Assembly: GCA_017303555.1 (NCBI GenBank)
Contig: JAFLCN010000001.1
Span: 310,001 to 374,000 of the forward strand
Direction: 5' to 3'
From: Planctomycetota bacterium
Lineage (GTDB): Bacteria > Planctomycetota > Phycisphaerae > Phycisphaerales > UBA1924
DNA: 64,000 bases
The position numbers were made by a program, and so were the translations under genes. How positions within the stretch are numbered: the first letter of the stretch is position 1; every line of letters begins with the position of its first letter. This document shows positions 36,270 through 44,903 of this stretch, in pieces. The notes beneath the pieces are model-generated. The model did no database searches. It worked only from the letters and a program-made list of their open reading frames with translations, and was not told the origin of the DNA.

Positions 36270-36339
36270 GTGGCACCGGTTTTTCGTCCGGTGTTTTTGC
36301 CGCTCAATTCACAGACACCGGGCGGAAGCCCGGTGCCAC
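36270..36339. repeat. Two inverted copies of a GTGGCACCGG hairpin repeat
   Basis: Copy 1 at 36270-36298 reads on the plus strand with CACCGG and CCGGTG arms. Copy 2 at 36313-36339 is inverted and forms a perfect 8-bp stem CACCGGGC/GCCCGGTG around GGAA. Copy 2 abuts the ybaB stop codon, where its hairpin could end the dnaX-ybaB transcript. A related copy abuts the stop of another leftward gene at 51916-51940. Confidence 0.75.
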
Positions 36340-36708
36340 TCAGCCCAGCAGGTTGCCGATGCCCGGCAGGTCGGGGATGCCCAGTTCCTGCGTCCGCTTC
36401 TGCACCGCCGCCTGAAGCTTGGTCTGCGCCTGCGTCAACGCATCGTTCACAGCGTCCGCGATCAACTTTGAAGTCGCTTCGCGCGTCTTGGGCTCCGCCG
36501 CCATCCCGTTCACGAGCGCCGGGCTGATCTCCACCGACAGCACCTTCAACTGCCCGTTGACCTTCGCGACAATCGCTCCGTTCGACGACTTGCCCGTCAC
36601 CTCGGTCTTGCCCATCTCCTCCTTGACCTCCTGGATGGAAGCCTGGAGCTTTTCCCGATTCTTGAGAAGCCCGGCGAGGGCCCCCATCGCTTTCAGTTGA
36701 TCCAACAT
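36340..36708 (-). CDS. ybaB: YbaB/EbfC-family nucleoid-associated protein
   Basis: 122 residues with the family pattern: MLDQLKAMGALAGLLKNREK helix, KEEMGKTEVTGKSSNGAIVA, a LKVLSVEISPALV strand and a C-terminal helix LIADAVNDALTQAQ, ending in IPDLPGIGNLLG. The dimer binds DNA with little sequence preference. The gene lies 51 bases downstream of the dnaX frameshift-frame stop, the common dnaX-ybaB order in bacteria; recR, often next, is absent here. Confidence 0.93.
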   Translation of the reverse strand: MLDQLKAMGALAGLLKNREKLQASIQEVKEEMGKTEVTGKSSNGAIVAKVNGQLKVLSVEISPALVNGMAAEPKTREATSKLIADAVNDALTQAQTKLQAAVQKRTQELGIPDLPGIGNLLG

Positions 36709-36759
36709 GTCGTTCGACTCCTTTGACTGGTCATTCTCTGCACCCGCCCGCCGGGTTCG

Positions 36760-38477
36760 CTATTTCTGCCTCGGATACACGCCAAGCACTTTCGCACCGA
36801 ACAACTCGACGGCCTTGGCAATAAGCGGATTGTCCGTCGCATTCGCGACCGTAAGACTCGGACCGAGCGCCGCGGCAACTTCCGGCGCAGCCGGGGCGGA
36901 TTTTTCTGGGCTCGGGGCCGGCTCGGCGGCCGCGGCCGGCTGCGCGAACTCCAGTCGAACCGGCCGCCCCCACGCGCGCGAGATCAACTGGCGGATATCT
37001 TCCTGCACGCCGCTCGCCGCGGTCATCAGGTCGGTGGCCACCTTCAGGCTGACGCAGCCGTCCTTGAACTCGAGCATCGTCGCCTCTTCGACGACCATCT
37101 TCACCTGCCGGCGCGATTCGATCGCCGCGGCCTGGACGCTCGCCCAGTCGCAGGCGTTGCTCGGCGTTGTGCGCGGCACGGCACGCTCGTCCGGATTCGC
37201 GGCCCGCACCCGCTCCACCTCTTCACGCGCAAACGGCGCCGCGGCGCGCGGAACCGGCTCTTCGATGACGGCGTGTCGCGCCGGTGGATCGGGCCTCGCG
37301 GCATCCACCGGCGTCAGCGTTTTTTTGCGCCGGCCCCCACCCCCGCCCCCACTGGCGAGCGGGCGTCGGCCGTTGCGCCTTTGGCCTCGCGCACCATGCT
37401 GGTCGCATCGGCCAAGCGATCGGTCAGAGCGAGCCGCACAAGGCAGGCATCGAACAACGCCCGCGGGCATGCGCTCGCCTTGGCGCTGCGCTGGATGTTC
37501 TCGACCATCGCGATCATGTGCACGAGCGCCGCCGGATCGAACTTTTCGCTCCGTGCCGCCTCGTTCTTCCGGGCGTCGTCGGAGAGCTCGACGAGCTCGG
37601 TGTTCATGCCGCACGTCGCCAGAACCAGCAGATCGCGGAATCGCTCGAGCAGGCTCTCGAAAACCTGGTCGATCGCGACGCCCCGCTTCAAAAGCGTGTC
37701 TCCAGCTTCGAGCGCCGCCGCCGGCGTGCCCGCCGTGAACGCGTCGAGCATCGAACCGAGCAGCTCGCGCGCCGGCAGGCCCAGCAGATCTTCCAGCGTC
37801 TTGACCGTGAGCTTCTTCTCGCCGCTCGCGATCACGCGGTCGAGCAGGCTGAGCGAATCGCGCATCGAGCCATTGCCGAGGCGGGCGATCTGGAAGACCA
37901 GCTCCGGCTCCGCAGCAACGCCTTCTTTCTTTAGGACCGCCGTGAGATGCCCCGCGATGTTCGGTGCCGGAATGTTGCGGAAATCAAACCGCTGGCACCG
38001 GCTCTGGATCGTCGCGGGCACCTTCTGCGGGTCGGTCGTCGCGAGGATGAACATCACATGCTCGGGCGGCTCCTCCATCGTTTTCAGCAGCGCGTTGAAC
38101 GCCGCATTCGAAAGCATGTGCACTTCGTCGATGATGTAGACCTTCTTCTTCCCGCGCAGCGGCCGGTACGCCGCGTTGGCGATCAGCTCGCGCGCGTTGT
38201 CCACGCCGCTGTTGCTCGCGGCGTCGATCTCGATGACGTCCGTGTCCTTGCCCGTCATGATCGCGGCATCGATCTCGGGCTTGCCACCGTTGATCGCCTT
38301 GGCGAAGATGCGCGCCATCGACGTCTTGCCCACCCCGCGCGTGCCGCAGAACAGATACGCGTGCGCCACGCGATTCAGCTTGATCGCGTTCTGGAGCGTG
38401 TTGGCGATCGCTTCCTGGCCGACCACTTCATCAAAGTCGGCGGAGCGATAGCGACGTGCAAGAACGGTGTAGGCCAT
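36760..38477 (-). CDS. dnaX: DNA polymerase III subunit tau, made by -1 frameshifting (with zero-frame gamma form)
   Basis: Clamp-loader ATPase. The zero frame (38477 to 37314) gives 387 residues with Walker A GTRGVGKT at 45-52, DEVH at 117-120, the SRC motif (QSRCQRFDF) and domain III, then stops just after the slippery site. The -1 frame continues from 37320 to 36760 and adds 186 residues: a Pro/Arg linker, then a tau-type C-terminal domain (MVVEEATMLEFKDGCVSLKV, SRAWGRPVRLEFAQ). A shifted product has about 572 residues. The zinc knuckle normally between Walker A and DAASN is missing: AKAINGGKPEIDAAIMTGKD has no cysteine. SRP RNA lies just upstream and ybaB downstream. Confidence 0.92.
37279..37346 (-). 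promoter_or_regulatory. Programmed -1 frameshift signal in dnaX
   Basis: On the minus strand the gene reads GCA AAA AAA CGC TGA. The slippery heptamer A AAA AAA is 37326-37320, and the zero-frame stop TGA is 37316-37314. A 6-nt spacer (CGCTGA) separates the heptamer from a perfect 11-bp stem, CGCCGGTGGAT with its complement (arms 37313-37303 and 37289-37279, 13-nt loop). Upstream lie three G5 runs within 20 bases, which could act as an internal Shine-Dalgarno. Spacing and geometry match the E. coli dnaX cassette, but here slippage avoids the stop and yields tau. Polymerase slippage on the A7 run could contribute. Confidence 0.88.
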
Positions 38478-38522
38478 AGGGGCGATTCTAGAAGATCGCG
38501 ACCGGCCTGAATCGCTCCCCCT

Positions 38523-38632
38523 GATCGACGGCCAGGACACCGGCGGCACCGGACGACGGCCGCTTATGGCTGCTGCGGTCAAGCCCTGACCAGGTTCACG
38601 GGCCATCCGTGCACCGAGCCCGGCCGTCGATC
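38523..38632 (-). ncRNA. ffs: Signal recognition particle RNA, small bacterial type (4.5S-like)
   Basis: The minus strand carries the conserved apical core CCTGGTCAGG ... GCAGCAGCC around a short CTTGAC loop region. The ends pair over more than ten bases (GATCGACGGCC at the 5' side with GGCCGTCGATC at the 3' side), giving the rod shape of the roughly 110-nt SRP RNA. The loop departs from the commonest GGAA tetraloop. It lies 45 bases upstream of dnaX on the same strand; in Bacillus the SRP RNA gene is also next to dnaX. End positions are estimated from the base pairing. Confidence 0.88.
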
Positions 38633-38759
38633 GGAGGGAGCGGGCCGATTCTAGCGCGTTCCGGTGGCTTTCCCGCTCACGTTCGGCCCCGGATTCGCCG
38701 AGGAACCCCGCAAGCCGCGAATCAGGCGGGGCGGCCCCTCCGTAGAATTGTGTGTTCCC

Positions 38760-40091
38760 ATGACCGACCCTCGCGAAAACCCGATCGAGCTGCCCTCCGC
38801 CGTCGAGCAGGCCGAGACCAACCGCGCATCGCTCCTCCGAATCTCGCGCCTTGCGTTTTTCGCCCTGTTCGTCGTTGTCACAACGCTCTCGGTCCTCTAT
38901 TTCCAGCCCGATAAGGCCGTCCCGAAAGAGTGGCCCCGCGTCGCGCTGGTCATCCTCGCGCTGGCGGGCGTGATCTTCGGCCTGGTCGGCAGCGTGGACC
39001 TGCTCGCCCGCAAGAAAAAGATCGGCGCGGTCATCGCCGTTTTCTTCGGGATCGCGGCGGCGATGCTCGCCACCGCGGCCATCGGCTCGGTCGTGGACCT
39101 CCTCGCCAGCCTCTACGAGATCGACCCGCGCGTCACGAGCGCGACCAAGGTCCTGCTCGGCATCGCCCTGGCCTACCTCGCCGTGACGACCATCCTCCAG
39201 ACGCAAGACGACTTCCGTCTCGTCATCCCGTACGTCGAGTTCGCCAAGCAGATCCGCGGCGCCAAGCCGCTCATCCTCGATTCCTCGGCTCTGATCGATG
39301 CGCGGTTCGTCGATATCGCCTCGACCGGCCTGATCCAGTCTCCCGTGGTCATCCCGCGCTTCGTCATTCTGGAGTTGCAACGCCTCGCCGATTCGAGCGA
39401 CCGCCTCACCCGTACCAAGGGCCGGCGCGGGCTCGACATGGTCACCCGCCTGCAGCGCCTCGGCACCATTCTGGTCAGCATCGACGAATTGCCGGTGCCG
39501 GGCAAGGCGGTGGACCAGATGCTGATCGAGTTCGCGCGGCTGTCTCCCGGGCTGATCGTCACGACCGACCTGGGCCTCGCTCGCGTCGCGGAAATCCAGA
39601 GCATCGGCGTCATCAACATCCACGAACTGGCGAACGCGCTCAAGCCCGCGCTGGTCCCGGGCGAATCCCTCTCCGTCGTCCTCGTCCGTGCGGGCGAGCA
39701 GGCCGGCCAGGGTGTCGGGTATCTCGACGACGGGACGATGGTCGTCGCGGATGCCGCGGCACAGTTCATCGGCAGCAGGGTCGAGCTGCAGGTGACAAGC
39801 AATCTGCAGACTGCCGCGGGTCGGCTGGTATTCGCGAAGCCCGTGCGGCAGATCAGTGCGGCGGAGCAGGTTGCTGGAGAGGAAACTGTCCAGCAAGCCG
39901 AATCGGCGGAGGCCGTCGCTCCGATCGGTGATGGTGCGGCCGCGGAACCTCAGGCCGGTGAAGAGCCTTCTGAAGCGCCGGTCGCTCAAACCAACGGCAG
40001 CGAGCATGCACCGGCGAAGGCGCGCTCGCCGTATCCGCCGAATCCGCCCCGATCGGTGCGGAGCGGGACGCCCCGCAATCCGAGGCGCTAG
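38760..40091 (+). CDS. PIN/TRAM domain membrane protein (YacL family)
   Basis: 443 residues from the ATG at 38760; the frame extends to 38664 but that part overlaps the dnaX/ffs leader. About four membrane helices occupy residues 28-145. A PIN nuclease domain follows at 170-290 with acidic residues at the family positions (D174, D180, E205, D270: LILDSSALIDARF, VILELQRLADS, IVTTDLGLA). A TRAM domain at about 293-362 (PGESLSVVLVRAGEQAGQG) probably binds RNA. An Ala/Glu/Pro tail is disordered. Members are widespread and their substrate is poorly known. Divergent from dnaX. Confidence 0.9.
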   Translation: MTDPRENPIELPSAVEQAETNRASLLRISRLAFFALFVVVTTLSVLYFQPDKAVPKEWPRVALVILALAGVIFGLVGSVDLLARKKKIGAVIAVFFGIAAAMLATAAIGSVVDLLASLYEIDPRVTSATKVLLGIALAYLAVTTILQTQDDFRLVIPYVEFAKQIRGAKPLILDSSALIDARFVDIASTGLIQSPVVIPRFVILELQRLADSSDRLTRTKGRRGLDMVTRLQRLGTILVSIDELPVPGKAVDQMLIEFARLSPGLIVTTDLGLARVAEIQSIGVINIHELANALKPALVPGESLSVVLVRAGEQAGQGVGYLDDGTMVVADAAAQFIGSRVELQVTSNLQTAAGRLVFAKPVRQISAAEQVAGEETVQQAESAEAVAPIGDGAAAEPQAGEEPSEAPVAQTNGSEHAPAKARSPYPPNPPRSVRSGTPRNPRR

Positions 40092-40098
40092 GCACGGG

Positions 40099-40713
40099 TT
40101 ATTCCGAAGGCTCATCCGGCGCCTGCGGGATCGGTCGATCGCGCAGGCCGTGGGCGAGGGATGTGAACGCCGCGAAGCCGAAAGGGACTCCGGGTTGCTC
40201 GCCCTCCGACGATTCCGCGGCGGCCTGAAGCTGCTGCATGATCGATTCGGAGAGCGCGTGGAGGCCACGGATCTCGTGGATGGGAAGCGTGAACACGTCG
40301 CCGTCGGGCGTGACAATCTGGAAGACGGTGCCCTGGAGCATCATCGAAAGCATCTTCTCTTCGCGGGTGCGGCCGACGCCGAAGTTCATGAGCGGGCGGA
40401 CGGCGCCGATGGGGATGCGCTCGCCCCGGAAGGTGATGATCGTGAGACGCCCGTCGAGGACGCGGGGCTTGCCGGTGGCGTCGGCCTGGCCGGTTTCCAG
40501 GCAGAGCGCGCAGAGCATCTCGCGAACGACGTTGTGCCAGAGCATCTCGCGGAGGAGCTTGGTTTCGCGCGGGTCGGTTGCGAGGGGAACGGCCATCGAT
40601 GCCTGCGGACCCTGCACGGCGGGCTGCGCGGGCGGAGATTTCTGCTTGCCGGATGCCGGGTGGCGGCGGGCACGCACGGGCTTGGGCTTTCGGCCTCTTC
40701 GATTGGGACGCAC
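40099..40713 (-). CDS. Conserved-looking hypothetical protein
   Basis: 204 residues from a GTG at 40713. The first 40 residues are strongly basic and proline-rich (RRGRKPKPVRARRHPASGKQ), as in nucleic-acid-binding tails. The folded part contains RETKLLREMLWHNVVREMLC and a beta-rich TIITFRGERIPIGAVRPLMN, later GTVFQIVTPDGDVFTLPIHE. No membrane helix or catalytic motif. I do not recognise the family. It follows the secreted protein gene at 40740 by 26 bases on the same strand. Confidence 0.65.
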   Translation of the reverse strand: MRPNRRGRKPKPVRARRHPASGKQKSPPAQPAVQGPQASMAVPLATDPRETKLLREMLWHNVVREMLCALCLETGQADATGKPRVLDGRLTIITFRGERIPIGAVRPLMNFGVGRTREEKMLSMMLQGTVFQIVTPDGDVFTLPIHEIRGLHALSESIMQQLQAAAESSEGEQPGVPFGFAAFTSLAHGLRDRPIPQAPDEPSE

Positions 40714-40739
40714 GATGCACCTGAACCTTTCGGATCCGC

Positions 40740-41852
40740 TTAGCTCGCGGCGAGCTTGTCGGCTTTGGCCCTGAGTTTGTCCAGGCGATCTTTCGCCTGC
40801 TGGAGCTTCGAGCGCCAGCGCGCTTCGAACTGGCCGGGCTTCTGACCGGTGTCGGCCTGGCCGGGAGCGGGAAGACGGAGAATCTCGGGATCGGATTGGA
40901 GGACGAGCTCGGCTTCAGCGATCGCGGCCGACGCGGCATCGAGAGCGGGCTTTGCGCGGGCCGCGGCGTCGTGCTTCTGGCCGGGCGCGAGCTCGGTGCT
41001 TTCGGCCTTGATTTTGAGATGGGGCTGGGCGAGGTCCATCGACTTCTCGGCTCGCTCGAGAAGAGATTCGGCGCGATCGCGGCGCGCATCGAGCGTGCTG
41101 CCGACGGGGCGGCGCTCGCGCATCTCGGGCTTGGTCCCGTCGATGGATGCGAGGGCGGCTTCGAGCGCCGTGCGAGAGTCGGGCGCGATCGACGAGGCGA
41201 GGCCGAGGGCGATGGCATCTGGGGCGCGGAGCGTGAGCGTCTGCGCGCCCGGCTCGGAGAAGATGATCACCGCACCCGCGGAAACCGGCGGCTTACCGGC
41301 GCCGATCTCGAACTTGTTTGGAGATTTCGGCAGCATCCAGCAACCCAGCGCGGGGTTGAGCACCGCAGCGCGGAGCGCTTCGTACGGCGCGAACGGAGAC
41401 TTGGTGTCCGATTTCTTCCAGAAGGTCTCGGAGGCGGCGATCGCCTTGGGCTCTGCGAGGTCGCGGGAATTGCCCGATGAGTCGGAAACAAGCGTGGTGC
41501 CGGTCTCGATCCAGCAGCCTCGGCCGGCGCGGCTGCCGGCAATCAGGAATGCGAGCGGGGCTTCGCCGGAATCGGAGCTGATGAAGGCGACCGCGGGGGG
41601 CTCGCTGTTTGCAAGGACTTCGCCGACCGCCTGCGCGACATCGATGCGCCAGGGCTTGCCCTTGAACTCGACACAGATGATCTTCGCGCCGCTGGCACGC
41701 GCGGATTCGATCTGGGATTTGAGATCCTGAGCCTGACTGGCGTGATCGAGACCGCTGTGCAGTTCGAGAACCCACGCGATGGACCGCTGCGCGGGAGGCG
41801 CAGCGAGGGATGCCGTCGTGATCGTGGCGAAGAGAGCGAGCGCTCGGAGCAT
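40740..41852 (-). CDS. Exported protein with a degenerate ClpP/crotonase-like region
   Basis: 370 residues from the ATG at 41852, which is preceded by AAAGGGGG with good spacing; the longer frame to 41927 is not needed. A signal peptide is visible (MLRALALFATITTASLAAPPA). Residues 25-220 resemble the NfeD/ClpP-type fold: IAWVLELHSGLDHASQAQDL, ASGAKIICVEFKGKPW, VAFISSDSGEAPLAFLIAGS, with GRGCWIETGTTLVSD where active members have the serine loop. I see no catalytic Ser-Lys pair. The last 120 residues are helical and charged. The family is a guess; export is well supported. Confidence 0.6.
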   Translation of the reverse strand: MLRALALFATITTASLAAPPAQRSIAWVLELHSGLDHASQAQDLKSQIESARASGAKIICVEFKGKPWRIDVAQAVGEVLANSEPPAVAFISSDSGEAPLAFLIAGSRAGRGCWIETGTTLVSDSSGNSRDLAEPKAIAASETFWKKSDTKSPFAPYEALRAAVLNPALGCWMLPKSPNKFEIGAGKPPVSAGAVIIFSEPGAQTLTLRAPDAIALGLASSIAPDSRTALEAALASIDGTKPEMRERRPVGSTLDARRDRAESLLERAEKSMDLAQPHLKIKAESTELAPGQKHDAAARAKPALDAASAAIAEAELVLQSDPEILRLPAPGQADTGQKPGQFEARWRSKLQQAKDRLDKLRAKADKLAAS

Positions 41853-41996
41853 GAATCCCCCTTTCATGCGGACTTGCACCCATTCGGGGTGCGGAAACCT
41901 GCGGGCGAATCCCGGGGGGTGCCGCATCGCGGCTACCCCGGCTACTTTCCGTCGAGCCCTTCGGGCTGAAAACGAAGTCGTTTCAAGCGGTTTGCT

Positions 41997-43130
41997 TCAA
42001 ACCATCAGCTTTGCCCCGAATTCGCCGGGCTCGAAGTAATGGACGAGTTCCATCGCGACGTGGAGGGTGACATCCTGGCCGGCGGGGGGCGGATTGCCGC
42101 GGGCCGGGAGGCGGGCGACGAGGAGAGGGTGCTTGGGCGTCGAGCAAGCGACGTCCACCGTATCGCCGAGCGGCTCGACGACGTTGACGCGGACTCGCAT
42201 GGATGCACCCCCACCACCGTTCTCAACCGGATCGAGCGAGAACATCTGCGGGCGGATACCCATGACGATGGGTTTGCCGACGTGCTGCGCGAGCGCGGCG
42301 GCGCGGGCGGGATGTGCAGCGAGTTCGTAGGGTTTGCCGGAAGAGTCGTTGCTGCCTTCGATGAACACCACGGAGTCGCCGCGCTTTTCGAGCGTGCCTT
42401 CGAGGAAGTTCATGGGGGGCGTGCCGACGAAGGCGGCGACGAAGCGGTTTTTCGGATTGCGGTAGACCTCGAGCGGCGGGCCGGATTGCTGGATGAGGCC
42501 GTTGCTCATGACGACGATGCGGTCGCCGAGCGTCATCGCTTCTTCTTGATCGTGGGTGACGTAGATGGTCGTGGTTTTGAGGCGCTGGTGGAGCGCTTTG
42601 AGTTCGGCGCGGGTGGTGACGCGCAGTTTGGCGTCGAGGTTGGAAAGCGGTTCATCGAAAAGGAAGGCCTTGGGCTCGCGGACGATGGCGCGGCCGAGTG
42701 CGACGCGCTGGCGCTGGCCACCGGAGAGCTGGCGGGGCTTGCGATCGAGCATGTCGGAGAGGCCGAGGGTCTTTGCGACGCCCTGCACGCGGCGATCGAT
42801 CTCGTCCTTGGGGACTTTGCGGAGCTTGAGCGCGAAGGCCATGTTTTTGTAGACGCTCATGTGCGGGTAGAGCGCGTAGGACTGGAAGACCATCGCGATG
42901 TCGCGGTCTTTGGGGTGAACGTCGTTGACGACGCGATCACCGATGGAGATTGTGCCGCCGGTGACATCTTCGAGGCCGGCGACCATGCGGAGCGTTGTGG
43001 ACTTGCCGCAGCCGGAGGGACCGACGAAGACGACGAACTCGCCGTCCTTGATGTCGAGGTTGAAATCCTTCACGGCCTGGAAGCCGTTGGGGTAGGTCTT
43101 GGTGACGGATTTGAGAGCGACGAGGGCCAT
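41997..43130 (-). CDS. ABC transporter ATP-binding protein, UgpC/MsmK sugar-type
   Basis: 377 residues. Walker A GPSGCGKST at 37-45, Q-loop MVFQSYALYPHMSV, signature LSGGQRQRVALGRA, Walker B FLFDEPLSNLD and switch TIYVTHDQEEAM are all intact. The C-terminal 130 residues form the OB-fold regulatory domain of the carbohydrate (CUT1) and glycerophosphate importers. No permease or binding protein is nearby, which fits the shared-ATPase role that MsmK-type proteins play for several importers. Confidence 0.93.
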   Translation of the reverse strand: MALVALKSVTKTYPNGFQAVKDFNLDIKDGEFVVFVGPSGCGKSTTLRMVAGLEDVTGGTISIGDRVVNDVHPKDRDIAMVFQSYALYPHMSVYKNMAFALKLRKVPKDEIDRRVQGVAKTLGLSDMLDRKPRQLSGGQRQRVALGRAIVREPKAFLFDEPLSNLDAKLRVTTRAELKALHQRLKTTTIYVTHDQEEAMTLGDRIVVMSNGLIQQSGPPLEVYRNPKNRFVAAFVGTPPMNFLEGTLEKRGDSVVFIEGSNDSSGKPYELAAHPARAAALAQHVGKPIVMGIRPQMFSLDPVENGGGGASMRVRVNVVEPLGDTVDVACSTPKHPLLVARLPARGNPPPAGQDVTLHVAMELVHYFEPGEFGAKLMV

Positions 43131-43323
43131 GGGGAGAGGGTAGCGGAAGAATGTGGGATGTGGGATGGCGGATGTGGGATGGAAGAACTGCAGAGCGGCA
43201 GATTGGCAGAGCAGCAGAGAACGCGAGAGAAGAAATGCGGGGGGCGCGGTGTTTCATGCGCGCGGGTGGGTGTTACATGTGCGGGCGAGTGATGTCTGTT
43301 GGGTGTGTTTTGTGTGCGTGTGA

Positions 43324-44748
43324 TTAGTCGCCGCCGAGTTCGAGTTCTTGGCCGGGCAACGCCGGCGGCAGTGCTAGGCGCTCGCGAATGGCTTGGAACT
43401 CGGCCTGGAGGAGCAAGGGCTTGGCCATCGTCGCGGCGAGTTCGTTGGCGCGCTGTTGGAGCTTGGCGACGATGTCAGGGTGCTGAGCGGCGACGTTGTC
43501 TTTTTCGTAGGGGTCGGTCTTGATGTTGTAGAGCTCGACTGCGGCGGGAAGGAGCGTGCGCCAGACGAGTTTCCAATCGCCCTGGCGGACGCCGGCGCGG
43601 AAGGGCTCGACGTTGTAGATGACTTCGGTGCGCGCGGAGGGTTTTCCTTCGCTGATGGTGGGCCACTGGTTGACACCGTCGAGGGGCTTGCTCTTGGCGG
43701 TGGATGCGCCGGCGATCGAGGCGATGGTCGGGAACATATCGGTGACGTGGATCATTTCGTCGATGGTGATGCCGGGCTTGATTTGGCCGGGCCAGTTGAC
43801 GAGGGAGACGACGCGGGTGCCGCCTTCGTAGAGAGTTCCTTTGCCGTTGCGGAACGGGCCGTTGTCGCAGGGGATGATGATCTTGGAGCTATCGATTTCG
43901 CCGGCGAACATGGCGTCGCGGGTGCCGCCGTTATCGCTCTGGAAGACGATGAGCGTGTTGTCGCGGAGGCCTTTGGCTTCGAGGGCTGCGACAGCGCGGC
44001 CGATTTGTTCGTCGAGGGCGGTGATGGCCGCGGCGTAGGCGCGGCGGCTGGGATCGGCGATGTTCTTGTATTGATCGAGGAATTCCTGCGGGGCCTGGTA
44101 GGGCGTGTGCGGCGCGTTGAAGGTGTAATAGAGGTAGAAGGGCTTGTCGGCGGACTGCTCGTTGATGAAGCGGACGGCGTCGTTGCCGAGGAGGGTGGTC
44201 GAGTAGCCGGGCTCTTCGACGACTTCGTTGTTGCGGAACCAGTCAGTCACGCCGTGCTGCTTGTGGGTGAAGTAGTCGATCTCGCCGATGAGCGGTCCGT
44301 ATTGGTAGTCGAAGCCGCGCTGGTTGGGCCAGTACTTCTTGTCGGCGTGGCCGAGGTGCCACTTGCCGATGATCGCGGTGGTGTAGCCGGCGTCTTTGAG
44401 CGCTTGCGGCAGAAGGAACTCATCGGTGTTGAGGCCGTAGGTGTGGCTCGAGGGGATGACGGCGGTCTGCAGGCCGTAGCGGAAGGGATAGCGCCCGGTC
44501 ATGAGCGAGGCGCGGGTGGGCGTGCACATGGGCTGCGCGTAGAACTGTTCGAGGCGAGCGCCGCCGGCGGCGAGCTTGTCGATGTTGGGCGTTTTGATAT
44601 CGGAGCCGTGGTAGCCGACATCTTTCCAGCCGACATCGTCGGCGACGATATAGAGGATGTTGGGCTTGGCGGCGTGCGCGAGCGTTGCGAGCAAGGCGCT
44701 GATGGCGAAGACGAAGAGGGAAAGTACGGTGCGTTTCGGATTGATCAT
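43324..44748 (-). CDS. Type I arylsulfatase, exported
   Basis: 474 residues from the ATG at 44748. The signal peptide (MINPKRTVLSLFVFAISALLATLAHA) ends before AKPNILYIVADDVGW, the metal-binding start (D37-D38). C75-TPTRASLMTGR is the C-x-P-x-R sulfatase signature whose Cys is converted to formylglycine by an FGE. Later motifs GKWHLGH, SDNGG and a C-terminal beta domain are present. It hydrolyses sulfate esters in the periplasm, probably from sulfated polysaccharides; such enzymes are expanded in planctomycetes. Downstream of the HAD gene on the same strand, 155 bases apart. Confidence 0.93.
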   Translation of the reverse strand: MINPKRTVLSLFVFAISALLATLAHAAKPNILYIVADDVGWKDVGYHGSDIKTPNIDKLAAGGARLEQFYAQPMCTPTRASLMTGRYPFRYGLQTAVIPSSHTYGLNTDEFLLPQALKDAGYTTAIIGKWHLGHADKKYWPNQRGFDYQYGPLIGEIDYFTHKQHGVTDWFRNNEVVEEPGYSTTLLGNDAVRFINEQSADKPFYLYYTFNAPHTPYQAPQEFLDQYKNIADPSRRAYAAAITALDEQIGRAVAALEAKGLRDNTLIVFQSDNGGTRDAMFAGEIDSSKIIIPCDNGPFRNGKGTLYEGGTRVVSLVNWPGQIKPGITIDEMIHVTDMFPTIASIAGASTAKSKPLDGVNQWPTISEGKPSARTEVIYNVEPFRAGVRQGDWKLVWRTLLPAAVELYNIKTDPYEKDNVAAQHPDIVAKLQQRANELAATMAKPLLLQAEFQAIRERLALPPALPGQELELGGD

Positions 44749-44820
44749 GGCTTGATTCCCGGAGGGGCGAATCGTACTGAGAGCGGCGTGGAGAAATCTA
44801 CTGCTTGCTTGGGAAGAGAA

Positions 44821-44853
44821 TTGCACCGCAGAGTCGCAGAGGGCGCGGAGGGA
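44821..44853 (+). repeat. Diverged single copy of the CACAGAGGCACAGAG repeat
   Basis: Reads TGCACCGCAGAGTCGCAGAG and onwards, clearly related to the arms at 379-413 and 504-538, but without an inverted partner. It lies between the HAD phosphatase and sulfatase genes. Confidence 0.65.
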
Positions 44854-44903
44854 GGATTGGAAAGGGCCAAAGAGCGAAAACTTCAAAGGGCCGAATGCGG
44901 CGT

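Noticed and set aside
38478..40316. N-terminal 600 residues of the long minus-strand frame leading into dnaX
   Set aside because: They are antisense to the PIN/TRAM gene and cross the SRP RNA. DnaX homology begins exactly at MAYTVLARRY (38477).
41940..41975. Rho-independent terminator after the UgpC-type gene (AGCCC-TTC-GGGCT)
   Set aside because: The stem is only five base pairs and no T-run follows on the minus strand, so the evidence is too weak to list.
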